64,000 nucleotides of DNA, from positions 22,787-86,786 of the forward strand of contig CBDHYJ010000009.1 of assembly GCA_965275905.1 (NCBI GenBank), read 5' to 3'. This stretch comes from CBDAQD01 sp965275905 (GTDB lineage: Bacteria; Pseudomonadota; Alphaproteobacteria; Rhizobiales; JAJFHC01). The position numbers and the translations under genes are program-made. Position 1 is the stretch's first letter. The number at the start of each line of letters is the position of its first letter. This document shows positions 35,332 through 43,501 of the stretch, in pieces. The notes beneath the pieces are model-generated. The model did no database searches, had not been told where the DNA came from, and saw nothing but the letters and a program-made list of their open reading frames with translations.

Positions 35332-37389
35332 CGGACCCTCGTCCGGGAACAGCCGTTCCATGATCGTCTGCGGTCCGCCTTCGGCGATCGCCGTCTCAAG
35401 GACCTCCAGCAGGGCGGGATCATACTTCGCCGACTCGGCCTTCAGGATTTCCAGCGCGCGCTCCGGCGTGTTGGCGGGCCTGTAGGCGCGCGGGCGGACG
35501 AGCGCGCAGAAGGCGTCGGCCAGACCCAGCACCCGCGCGGCACGGGGGATAGCGTCGCCGCTCTCGCCCTTGGGATAGCCGGAGCCGTCGAGGCGCTCGT
35601 ACATCTGGCAGACCGTCTCGCGGACCGGATAGCCGAAGTCGAGGCCGTCCAGCATGCGTTCCAGATGATCGACATGCCGGCGCAGCGTTGCCGTTTCCTC
35701 ATCGGTTAACGGACTGCTCTTGCGCAGGATGTCCTTCGGCACGAAGAGTTTGCCGATCTGGAAAAGGCTGGAGCAGATGTCGATGGTCTCCGCTTCCTCG
35801 ACGCTCAGGGCCGCGCGGCGGGCCAGGTCGACCCCGAGCTTCCGGACGAACGCCGATTGCCCATGCAGGTAGGGGTCCGAGAGCTCGACGGCTTTCAAAT
35901 AGGCGACGATGGTCTGAGCGGCGGCCTGTTCGCGGCGCATGGCCGAAAGCCGCTCCTCGGTGCGGTCATGGATGACGGTGAGGAAGCCGCCGGTTCCGCC
36001 ATCAAGGCTGGCAAGCGGCACCGCCTCGATATCGACCAGCGTTTCGCCGTCCGCGATGGCAAGCTTTTCATTGAGCGGGCCCTGATCTGTGATGCCGGCC
36101 GCCCGGTCTTTTTCGCGCGTCCGAAGACGTCCCGCCAGGCCTGCGTCGAATAGGTCGTCACTGGTCTTGCCGACAATGCTGTCCGCATCGTGGCCGGTCA
36201 GCCGGGCGAAGGCCGGGTTGGCCACAGTGTACCGCCCGTCACGGCCCTTCAGCGCAATGCCATCGGTGATCGTCTCGTTGATGCGTGCCAGGAGTTGCCG
36301 TTGCGCATCGATGCGAAGAGCGGCGGTTTCGTGCTGTTCGGCCATGGCCTCGTTGAATTGCCGGGTCTGGTTCAGCCACAAGGCGATCATGACGAGTATC
36401 AGGAACACCATCAGCGCAAGTGTCATGGCGATGACTGCCCGGCGATCCGTTTCAAGCGGAGCGAGAGCGATGCCGGTGGGGAGTTGGACAAGCAAAGTCC
36501 ACGGGCTGTTTCCGATCGCGGTCGCGGCCGTATAGACCTCTCCTTCCGCGCCATTGCCCGGGGTGGCCGCGAAAGTACCCGGTGCGACAGGCGCATTGCC
36601 TGACTGGCGGGTGACCAGTGCGCCGGACTTGTCGCGGGATACGGTCACCTCCGGATCTCCAGGGGCGACAAGGCTGTAGCGCTCGGTCCGGTCGAACCAT
36701 GGTGAAGGTGCGAGGAAAGCCGTGAGATCAACGGCCACGGATGCCTGAACCAGAAGTGCGCCCACGGGCGCTTTTCCGGCGCCGCCGGGCGACGCGATCG
36801 GCAGGATCAGGTCGAGGACGTGACCGCCGTCACTGCTAAGCACAAGGATCGTCGATGCGTCAGGCTTGATGAGGCCGCGCGCGGCGGCGCCTTGAGCGTC
36901 GGAAACCGGGGCCGCACCGGCACTGCCGAGGAGGGGAGTTCCCCTGGCATCGAGCAGATGGGCCTGCTTCAGGCCGTTCTTTTCGACGAACTCGGTGAGC
37001 ACGGTTTCGACGTAATTCTTCTGTTGAAGCAGGTAGAAGGGCAGTTCGCTGGCGGCGTCACGGCTGGACGTTTCCGATGCGAACAGGGCAACCAGTTCGC
37101 TTTTCACGATCTCGGCCGGCAGCCGGGTCAGGCCGTCGAGCCACGTTGTGATCACCTGGGCCCGGCCCGATCCGAGCAGCTTCAAGCGCTCCTCGACATC
37201 GGCCTCGATCGCCGTCCTGCGGTTCTCCATGTAGATCGAGCTCGCGACCGCGCAGGCGGCAAGCAGGGTCGTCAGGCAGACAAAGAAGAACGCCGCGAAA
37301 ACACGGCGGCGCGGGGCGGAGGGTTCAGTCGGCGAGGCGGACAACGCGGTCGTCGGAGGGTTGCTGTGCTGAATTTGATCTGTCGCCAT
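35323..37389 (-). CDS. Membrane Cache-PAS-degenerate HD-GYP signalling protein
   Basis: A 688-residue inner-membrane receptor. It has a transmembrane helix at about 30-50, a periplasmic Cache-like domain (about 55-320), a second helix (about 325-345, VIAMTLALMVFLILVMIALW), a PAS domain (about 365-480, with ALKGRDGRYTVANPAFARLT) and an HD-GYP domain (about 495-680). In the last, the HD pair is replaced (SLFQIGK instead of LHDIGK) and the HHE motif reads MYERLDGSGYP, so most metal ligands are gone while the GYP loop and LADAFCAL survive. It is therefore probably a c-di-GMP binder rather than a phosphodiesterase. Its start overlaps the end of lapG by 65 bp, implying coupled translation. By position it could replace LapD, which normally controls LapG. 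Confidence 0.75.
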   Translation of the reverse strand: MATDQIQHSNPPTTALSASPTEPSAPRRRVFAAFFFVCLTTLLAACAVASSIYMENRRTAIEADVEERLKLLGSGRAQVITTWLDGLTRLPAEIVKSELVALFASETSSRDAASELPFYLLQQKNYVETVLTEFVEKNGLKQAHLLDARGTPLLGSAGAAPVSDAQGAAARGLIKPDASTILVLSSDGGHVLDLILPIASPGGAGKAPVGALLVQASVAVDLTAFLAPSPWFDRTERYSLVAPGDPEVTVSRDKSGALVTRQSGNAPVAPGTFAATPGNGAEGEVYTAATAIGNSPWTLLVQLPTGIALAPLETDRRAVIAMTLALMVFLILVMIALWLNQTRQFNEAMAEQHETAALRIDAQRQLLARINETITDGIALKGRDGRYTVANPAFARLTGHDADSIVGKTSDDLFDAGLAGRLRTREKDRAAGITDQGPLNEKLAIADGETLVDIEAVPLASLDGGTGGFLTVIHDRTEERLSAMRREQAAAQTIVAYLKAVELSDPYLHGQSAFVRKLGVDLARRAALSVEEAETIDICSSLFQIGKLFVPKDILRKSSPLTDEETATLRRHVDHLERMLDGLDFGYPVRETVCQMYERLDGSGYPKGESGDAIPRAARVLGLADAFCALVRPRAYRPANTPERALEILKAESAKYDPALLEVLETAIAEGGPQTIMERLFPDEGPSA

Positions 37390-38233
37390 TCACGTATTGC
37401 GCAACGAACTTCCGTTTGATGTCGGGCGTCGTGATGTGGGCCCAGCGTGTGGTCAGGTTGACCGAGTAGACCGCTTCGTACTGAAGCACGTACTGGTGGG
37501 GCACCGGCTCGTCGAAAAGACTGTCCATAATGAAGGTTTTGTTGTCAAGCTCGACCGCCAGAACCGCGTGCCCGATCTTGCGGATGGTGTCCATGACCAC
37601 GACTATGCGTATCTGATCGTTGGAGAATCCGAGTTCGAGCAGGCTGAAGAACTTGACCACCGAATAGTCTTCGCAGTCGCCGGCAGAGCCCATTACCTGC
37701 CCCGGTGAGGCCCAATAGTCGGCCTTGCCGAATCGCACGTCGTCGGTGCGGTAGGTAATGGACCGGTTGACGAACCTGTTGAGCCGCCGCATCTGCTCGA
37801 GCTTCGGCAGTCCCTTGAGCGCCACGAGCTTCTTGCGCCAGGCCTTCAGGTGAGCCGGACAGCGAGAATCGCCGGCATCGCAATGAGCGTAGTTCCGGCG
37901 CTCGGCGGCAATCCGCCCGCGGACAAGGGCCCACTCGCGAATGGCCGACAGCTTGCCGGCCCTGAATTCGATCGAACCCAACACGCCAAACGGCGAGCGT
38001 TTCGGCTTGAGAGCCTCGCGCTTGGGCTTGCTGACAGGGACGGGAACGGAAGCCGCGTTCAGGGCGACACGGTCGCGCGCGGTCCGTTCCGCGCTTGCCG
38101 GAGCATTCAGGGAAGACTCCGCAGCACTGATCGCGGCGGCATCCACCGGGCTGAGCATGAGCGCAAACGCGCCCAGCACGGCAGCCGCAGAGGCCACGCG
38201 TGTACGCCTCGCGCTTTGCAAACGCTTAACCAA
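37325..38233 (-). CDS. lapG: LapG-type periplasmic cysteine protease (BTLCP, peptidase C93)
   Basis: Transglutaminase-like protease that, in known systems, cuts LapA-type adhesins after a di-alanine and frees them from the outer membrane. The catalytic residues are visible: Cys in GSAGDCEDYSVVKFFSL (whose Asp/Glu also form the calcium site of LapG), His in IGHAVLAVEL and Asp in IMDSLFDEP, followed by AVYSVN and a Trp. The start is uncertain. TTG 38233 gives a basic n-region and a good signal peptide (VASAAAVLGAFALMLSPVDAAA); TTG 38353 would overlap hlyD by 59 bp. It lies between the HlyD adaptor and the Cache-PAS-HD-GYP gene on the same strand. Both adhesins in the island carry matching AAG sites near residue 140. 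Confidence 0.85.
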   Translation of the reverse strand: MVKRLQSARRTRVASAAAVLGAFALMLSPVDAAAISAAESSLNAPASAERTARDRVALNAASVPVPVSKPKREALKPKRSPFGVLGSIEFRAGKLSAIREWALVRGRIAAERRNYAHCDAGDSRCPAHLKAWRKKLVALKGLPKLEQMRRLNRFVNRSITYRTDDVRFGKADYWASPGQVMGSAGDCEDYSVVKFFSLLELGFSNDQIRIVVVMDTIRKIGHAVLAVELDNKTFIMDSLFDEPVPHQYVLQYEAVYSVNLTTRWAHITTPDIKRKFVAQYVNGDRSNSAQQPSDDRVVRLAD

Positions 38234-38294
38234 GGACTCAGATTTTTGGGTATTTGGCCCCCCAAGACGTGCTGAACCAAATATTAATCCCGCT

Positions 38295-39626
38295 TTATCT
38301 TTCCCGTAGTGCCTCGTCCCGCGCCTTGATGATTGGCTTGAGCAGGTAATCAAGGATGCTTTTCTTCCCTGTTAGTATGTCGACTGATGCGACCATTCCG
38401 GGAATTATAGGCAGATCTTCGTTACCTTTGCCTAAAGACGCCTTTTCTGTACGGACAGTGACGGTGTAGAAGCGTTCGCCGCTGACTTCGTCGAGCACGG
38501 TGTCAGCGGAGATCCGCTCGACCTTGCCCTGGAGCCCTCCGTAGATGGAGAAGTCGTAAGCGGTGATCTTGACCAGAGCGCTCTGGTCCGGGTGGATGAA
38601 GGCGATGTCGGCCGGCCGGATGCGGGCCTCGACCAGAAGCGTGTCGGCAAGCGGCACGATCTCGACGAGGTCCTCGCCGGCCTTGATCACACCGCCGACC
38701 GTATTGACATTGAGCTTGTTGACGATGCCGTCGACCGGCGAACGGACATCGGTGCGCACGACCTTGTCGGTCGCCGCCTTCATGGTTTCCCTGGCCACGG
38801 CGAGGTCCGCCTGGCGCTGGTTCAGTTCCGACTGTGCGTTCTGGCGGAAGACCAGGATCTGTTCGTCGATCTGGCGCTGCGCCTCGCGCATGGCGGATTC
38901 AAGCCGGGGGATGATCTTGCGGGTGGCATCGATCTGACCCTGTAGATCGGCAATCTCGCGTTGCAGGCGGAGAACGTCCGTCTTCGGTACGATGCCGGAT
39001 TCGGCGAGCGGGGCCTTCAGCGTGTTCTCCTCTTCCGCGATCGAGAGGTTCTTCTCGAAGCGGTTGAGATTTGCCTTCTGCTCGGCGTGCTCCAGGGTCC
39101 GCTGCTCCAGCCGGTCCCTCAAGATCCCGATCTGGTTCTGGAGGTTGTCCTGCCGGACCTTGAACAGTCGTCGTTCGTTGGCAACGATGTCGGGAGCGTT
39201 CTTTACCAGGTCTTCCGGGAACGATATCGATTGCGATGCTCCACGGTCGTACTCCGATTGCAGCCTCGCGATCTGGGCGCTGAGGCTGGCCTGCCTGACT
39301 TTCAGCTCGCCGAGATTGGACGCAAAGCTTGTGTCATCGATCCGGAGCAGGACCTGGTTCTTCTTGACCGTGTTGCCGACACGGATCGCAAGTTCCTCGA
39401 CGATGCCGCCTTCAAGACTCTGCACGATCTGGATCTTGCTCGACGGCACGATCGTGGCGTCGCCGCGCGTGACCTCATCGATCTTCGCGAGCGCCGCCCA
39501 GACGAGAAAGACGATGAACAGGCTCGAGACTGTAAACAGAAAGATGAAGGTGATTTTCGGTGGGCCCTTGAACGCAGCCGCATTGATATCGCTGGCATAG
39601 TCCAGGTCTTCACGCTCGACATACAT
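38295..39626 (-). CDS. Type I secretion membrane fusion protein, HlyD/LapC family
   Basis: Periplasmic adaptor that links the ABC exporter to TolC. The 443 residues start with a short cytoplasmic tail and one transmembrane helix (ITFIFLFTVSSLFIVFLVWAALA), followed by the biotinyl-lipoyl half-motif IVQSLEGGIVEELAIRVGNTV, long coiled coils (about 110-290), the second lipoyl half RSPVDGIVNKLNVNTVGGVI, and a beta-barrel domain ending IIPGMVASVDILTGKKSILDYLLKPI, which is the HlyD C-terminal signature. It is the only such adaptor in the window, so it probably serves LapB and the TolC proteins 21 kb away. It appears to head an operon with lapG and the HD-GYP protein. Confidence 0.9.
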   Translation of the reverse strand: MYVEREDLDYASDINAAAFKGPPKITFIFLFTVSSLFIVFLVWAALAKIDEVTRGDATIVPSSKIQIVQSLEGGIVEELAIRVGNTVKKNQVLLRIDDTSFASNLGELKVRQASLSAQIARLQSEYDRGASQSISFPEDLVKNAPDIVANERRLFKVRQDNLQNQIGILRDRLEQRTLEHAEQKANLNRFEKNLSIAEEENTLKAPLAESGIVPKTDVLRLQREIADLQGQIDATRKIIPRLESAMREAQRQIDEQILVFRQNAQSELNQRQADLAVARETMKAATDKVVRTDVRSPVDGIVNKLNVNTVGGVIKAGEDLVEIVPLADTLLVEARIRPADIAFIHPDQSALVKITAYDFSIYGGLQGKVERISADTVLDEVSGERFYTVTVRTEKASLGKGNEDLPIIPGMVASVDILTGKKSILDYLLKPIIKARDEALRER

Positions 39627-39797
39627 ACCGCACCGTCCGCAGAAATTGTCGCCTCAAACCGCCTGAAAACTCAGAAAAACACTGTTCAGCCGGCCGCTCC
39701 GCCCAAGCGAGCGCGGAGTATAGCGCACCGCGGCGCCCGCCGGTATCACACTATATCAATTTGGTTAGCGGCCGCGGGAGTACAACCCCATCGCGCC

Positions 39798-41141
39798 CTA
39801 GGCCAGCCAGTCATCCTCGAAGGGGAAACTGGTCAGGTTCTCGTATCCCGTCTCGGTCACCACGACCTGATCCTCGAGCTTGACGCCGTTGCGCCCGCCG
39901 ACGGCACCGATATAGGCCTCGACACACAACGTCATTCCGGGCTTGAGGACACCGTCATAGGAGGTCGCCTCCATATCTTCCGGGTAGCGGATGCAGGGAT
40001 ACTCGTCGCACAACCCGACGCCATGGAAGACCACGCCGTAGCGCTGGGCCCTGTACTCCTCGGGCAGGCGGTGCGCCTTCTCCGTCAGTTCCAGAAAGCC
40101 GGCACCGGGCTTGAGCAGTTCCCGGTTGGTCATGATGTGCTCGTAGGCGACCTTGTAGAGAGTCTTCTGATCCTCATCGGGCTTGCCGTCGCCGACCAGC
40201 CAGGTGCGCGACAGGTCCGAACAGTAGCCGTAGGGACCGACCAGATCGGTATCGAACGCCAGGGTGTCGCCGTCCTGCATGATGCGCGGGCCGCTTTCCT
40301 GAAACCACGGATTGGTGCGCGGGCCGGAGGACAGGATACGGGTCTCGATCCATTCGCCGCCGCGCCTGATATTGCCGGCGTGGAGAACCGCCCAGAGCTC
40401 GTTCTCGGTGATCCCCGGACGGGTCGCGTCCTTCATCTCGAACATGGCCGCCTCGCAGGCTGCGATTGCGCAGCGCATGGCGTTCAGCTCGTTGGCGTTC
40501 TTGATTTCACGCGCGTGCTCGGTCAGTTCCTGTCCGTTCTGGATCTCGAGACCCAGCCGGTCGAAGGCCCGAACGCCGGCGATCTCCATCTTGTCGACCG
40601 CGACCCGCCGGTTGCCACCGCCGTGTTCGCGCACAAGGTCGTCGATCTGGCGGGCGAATTTCTCCGCGTGCTCGTCAGACCTGTCACCGGACTCGAAGTA
40701 GAAGAACGAAGCGCCGTGGCGTACCTCGCTCACCAGCGGAAGATGCGCGGAGAGATGTTCGCCGGAGTGGAAGTCGAACAGGGCGACATGGCCGTCGGCG
40801 GCGACGAAGCAGGCCCGGCACATGTTATGCGTGACCCAGAGCTGCATGTTCGTGGAGTCGGTGGCATAGCGGATGTTGAGCGGGTCGAACATCACGATGC
40901 CCGCGTAATCGCGGGCGTGCAGTTCGTCGAGAATGCGGCCGAGCCGGTACTCGCGCAGGGCGGGCAGGTCGGGCGGCGTGATGCCGAGCGCTTCCCATTC
41001 GGCATAGGCCATGGGTGTGGGGCCGATTTCGACCCGGTCGTTCTCATCAGGCGTTCCGTCGGGCCGCATCGGCTGAGATGCGGGACGGCGGGTCGGATCG
41101 ATCTTGGGATCCGAAACCGAAAACGGCGAGTCGAAGTTCAT
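39798..41141 (-). CDS. dddP: M24-fold enzyme of the DddP (DMSP lyase) type
   Basis: A 447-residue pita-bread-fold protein. It resembles DddP, which cleaves dimethylsulfoniopropionate to dimethyl sulfide and acrylate, more than ordinary Xaa-Pro peptidases: it shares DGTPDENDRVEIGPT, MFDPLNIRYATDSTNMQLW, RGGEWIETRILSSGPRTNPW, FHGVGLCDEYP and KLEDQVVVTETGYENLT. The metal ligands of the fold are in place (Asp in AFDTD, Asp in YCSDLSRTW, His in HGVGL, Glu in CVEAYIG and LEDQVV). AGAGGA precedes the ATG by eight bases. It is the last gene of the leftward cluster. A DMSP role is supported by family resemblance only; a related peptidase or hydrolase activity is the alternative. Confidence 0.72.
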   Translation of the reverse strand: MNFDSPFSVSDPKIDPTRRPASQPMRPDGTPDENDRVEIGPTPMAYAEWEALGITPPDLPALREYRLGRILDELHARDYAGIVMFDPLNIRYATDSTNMQLWVTHNMCRACFVAADGHVALFDFHSGEHLSAHLPLVSEVRHGASFFYFESGDRSDEHAEKFARQIDDLVREHGGGNRRVAVDKMEIAGVRAFDRLGLEIQNGQELTEHAREIKNANELNAMRCAIAACEAAMFEMKDATRPGITENELWAVLHAGNIRRGGEWIETRILSSGPRTNPWFQESGPRIMQDGDTLAFDTDLVGPYGYCSDLSRTWLVGDGKPDEDQKTLYKVAYEHIMTNRELLKPGAGFLELTEKAHRLPEEYRAQRYGVVFHGVGLCDEYPCIRYPEDMEATSYDGVLKPGMTLCVEAYIGAVGGRNGVKLEDQVVVTETGYENLTSFPFEDDWLA

Positions 41142-41264
41142 CAGCGTTTCCTCTCAGCGCGGTGCTTATTGTGGCTGCGCCGGCTGTTGCCAAGCCATCA
41201 GAACGGTAGCTGAAACTTTTGTTTTGGGACTGTCAATTCGAATTTGCAGGCGGATCAGAAGGCC

Positions 41265-42293
41265 CTATTTCCCGAGGAATCCTTCAAGCACGTTCACCGT
41301 GTTAATGCCGATGTCGTCGACCGCATAGCCACCCTCCATGACAAACAGGGTTGGCAGGTCGAGCCCCGCCAGACGCGCGCCGCAGCGCAGGAAGTCGCTG
41401 GAGGTGAGCTTGAAGAAACTGATCGGATCGTGCTCGTAGGTGTCGACGCCGAGCGAGACGACGAGAGCCTCGGCACCGAATTCCAGGATACGACGGCAGG
41501 CCGAATCGAGGGCCACGCTCCAGGCCGCGTAGGGCGTGCCCGGCGGCAGCGGATAGTTGACGTTGCAGCCTGCTCCGGCCGCAGCGCCGGTCTCGTCGGC
41601 GTAGCCGAGGAAATGCGGGAATGCGTCCTTGGGATGTCCGTGCAGCGACAGGAAAAGTACATCGGACCGCTCATAGAAGATGTCCTGCGTGCCGTTGCCG
41701 TGATGGAAGTCGACATCGAGAATGGCGACTTTCGATGCTCCGTCGTCGAGGAAGCCCTGGCCCGCGATCGCGGCGTTATTGAGAAAACAATATCCGCCGA
41801 ACAGGTCGATGGCCGCATGATGACCGGGCGGCCGGCACAGGGCGAAGGCAGGCCCGTCGCCCGCGGAGATCAGTTTCTGGGCGGTCTGGGCCGTTGCCGC
41901 GCTTGCCTGTGCCGCCAGCCACGTCCCCGCCGTGATGGTCGTCTCTGTGGCCATGGCGAAGTACCCGAGCCTGCCCTCGATGTGATCGGGCTCGCGCTGC
42001 CGCATGCGCCGGGCGGGGAAGACAGGGGGAATGGCTTCCGCTTCGTAGCCCGCCGCCTGCCATTCGTCCCAGACGCTTTCCAGGAACGAGAGATACCGCG
42101 CGTCGTGGAGACGGCGCACCGGCGCCATGTCGAGCGGCTCCGGTGCGGCAGGCGGTTCGAACCCGCGTTCTTGAAGCCGGGCCAGGATCATGTCCATGCG
42201 GCGCGGCATCTCGAAGGGCGGAACAAGACGGCCGCCGTCGAGTTCGGCCCTGGGGTCATGCAGCCTGTGGTCTTCGCTGTAGACGGTCTTCAC
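41265..42293 (-). CDS. Acetylpolyamine amidohydrolase (class II histone-deacetylase fold)
   Basis: Zinc hydrolase that removes acetyl groups from acetylpolyamines. The full length (342 residues) follows the Mycoplana acetylpolyamine aminohydrolase pattern: N-terminal ELDGGRLVPPFEMPRRMD, LCRPPGHHAAIDLFGGYCFLN (paired catalytic His), VAILDVDFHHGNGTQDIFYE (zinc Asp and His), VVSLGVDTYEHDP (zinc Asp) and VMEGGY (catalytic Tyr). The early insertion that restricts substrates to slender polyamines in this family is present. It lies 22 bp after the preceding oxidoreductase and 123 bp before dddP, in a leftward catabolic operon. Confidence 0.88.
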   Translation of the reverse strand: MKTVYSEDHRLHDPRAELDGGRLVPPFEMPRRMDMILARLQERGFEPPAAPEPLDMAPVRRLHDARYLSFLESVWDEWQAAGYEAEAIPPVFPARRMRQREPDHIEGRLGYFAMATETTITAGTWLAAQASAATAQTAQKLISAGDGPAFALCRPPGHHAAIDLFGGYCFLNNAAIAGQGFLDDGASKVAILDVDFHHGNGTQDIFYERSDVLFLSLHGHPKDAFPHFLGYADETGAAAGAGCNVNYPLPPGTPYAAWSVALDSACRRILEFGAEALVVSLGVDTYEHDPISFFKLTSSDFLRCGARLAGLDLPTLFVMEGGYAVDDIGINTVNVLEGFLGK

Positions 42294-42315
42294 GTTGTCC
42301 GGCTCCCCAAGGTTT

Positions 42316-42903
42316 TCAGAACCGGCTCATGCGCTGACTGACGCGTTCGAGGAAGGCCTTGCGCGAGTCCGGTGTCGAGCTGTCGATCAGATAATGGGCA
42401 AGCCAGAGTGTCTTGCAGCGCCTGGCGCAGAGCGCCCGTATTCCGGTCAGCAGCGTGCGGCGGCCCGGATGGCCGATGAAGAGCATCCACCAGCGCGGAG
42501 ACCCGCAGGTCGAGATTGCCGCAATCTTCCGGATGTTGGTCATGAGCGGTTTGATGTGGTCGTTGCCTACCGGCATCGTGAAGGTGACGTGCGGGATCCA
42601 GACCCGGTCAAGCCAGCCCTTGAGCATGGCCGGCAAACCGTACCACCAGGTCGGATAGACGAAGACGAGCGCTTCGGCCCATTTCAGATGCGCGAGGTGA
42701 TCGGCGACGGGCACTTCGTTGTCGCCGGCGTCGTGATAGTGCTCGCGTTCCTCCGCGTGCATGACCGGATTGAAGCCTTCACCGTAGAGATCGATGAGTC
42801 GTGTCTCGTGTCCCGCGCTCTCAAGCGCCTCTGTGGCCGCATCCCTGACGGCGGCCGTGAAGCTGGCGGCGACGGGATGGCAATAGACGATCAGAACACG
42901 CAT
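42316..42903 (-). CDS. NAD(P)H-dependent oxidoreductase, NQO1/KefF-type flavodoxin fold (copy 1)
   Basis: A 195-residue quinone-reductase-like flavoprotein with the first strand RVLIVYCHPVAASFTAAV, the DLYGEGFNPVM turn and the flavin-contacting FVYPTWWYGLPAMLKGWLDRV. Cytosolic; reduces quinones or related compounds with FMN/FAD and NAD(P)H. Its ATG overlaps the stop of the upstream paralogue by one base. The two copies are about 40-50 percent alike by eye, an old tandem duplication. Confidence 0.8.
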   Translation of the reverse strand: MRVLIVYCHPVAASFTAAVRDAATEALESAGHETRLIDLYGEGFNPVMHAEEREHYHDAGDNEVPVADHLAHLKWAEALVFVYPTWWYGLPAMLKGWLDRVWIPHVTFTMPVGNDHIKPLMTNIRKIAAISTCGSPRWWMLFIGHPGRRTLLTGIRALCARRCKTLWLAHYLIDSSTPDSRKAFLERVSQRMSRF

Positions 42904-43484
42904 CAGACCCGATCCATCCGGCTTGCGACACGGCCAAGGAACCGTTCACGCGAGGTTTCGGTCGAGCGGTTCATGTCGTAATGGGCGAGGTAGTCGACTG
43001 ATGCCTTGCGGTCCAGCACGAGCCGCAGGGTGCGCTTGACGATCCTGCGCGGCGGGTCGCCCATGAGCATGGCGCGCCAGCGCGCCCCGCCGTAGGTGGT
43101 GACGACGATGAGTTTGCGGATGCTCAGGAGGAACGGTTTGACTATTCCGTCTTCGAGCGTGAACGAGACGCCGGGCAGGAAGACGCGGTCGAAATAGCCC
43201 TTCAGGATGGCCGGAAATCCGAAGTTCCAGACCGGATAGACGAGGACCAGAGCTTCGGCCCGCCTCAGCCGCTCGACATAGGGTGCGACGGTCTCGGTGT
43301 TGCGTGCGGTGTCGTGGTAGTTGAGGCGTTCTTCGGGACTTAGCGCGGGCTCGAACCCCTCGCCATAGAGATCGAGATCGTCGACTTCGTGACCGGAGGT
43401 CGCGAGCCGCTCGAGAATGGCGCGGTGCAGGGCCGCGCAATAGCTGGTATCGACCGGATGGGCGTAGATGACATGTACCTTCAT
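42903..43484 (-). CDS. NAD(P)H-dependent oxidoreductase, NQO1/KefF-type flavodoxin fold (copy 2)
   Basis: Paralogue of the next gene downstream, 193 residues from ATG 43484, which has a G-rich ribosome site and aligns with the family start KVHVIYAHPV; an ATG seven codons earlier overlaps the previous gene. The flavin-binding segment reads LVYPVWNFGFPAILKGYFDRV. Seventeen bases separate it from the FAD-linked oxidase, so it is in the same transcript. Having two reductases next to an FAD oxidase suggests redox steps on an aromatic or heterocyclic substrate; the substrate is unknown. Confidence 0.8.
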   Translation of the reverse strand: MKVHVIYAHPVDTSYCAALHRAILERLATSGHEVDDLDLYGEGFEPALSPEERLNYHDTARNTETVAPYVERLRRAEALVLVYPVWNFGFPAILKGYFDRVFLPGVSFTLEDGIVKPFLLSIRKLIVVTTYGGARWRAMLMGDPPRRIVKRTLRLVLDRKASVDYLAHYDMNRSTETSRERFLGRVASRMDRV

Positions 43485-43501
43485 GGCGCCCCCTGCAGCC
43501 T

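Noticed and set aside
35323..37389. Active c-di-GMP phosphodiesterase
   Set aside because: The HD and HH metal ligands of HD-GYP enzymes are replaced, so catalysis is unlikely despite the intact GYP loop.
39798..41141. Ordinary Xaa-Pro aminopeptidase
   Set aside because: The N-terminal region and several internal segments match DddP-type proteins much better; peptidase activity cannot be fully excluded.
38961..41213. A 750-codon plus-strand open frame
   Set aside because: Antisense to hlyD and the DddP-like gene, both of which have clear motifs; the frame spans their intergenic region and encodes His/Arg-rich sequence without family features.
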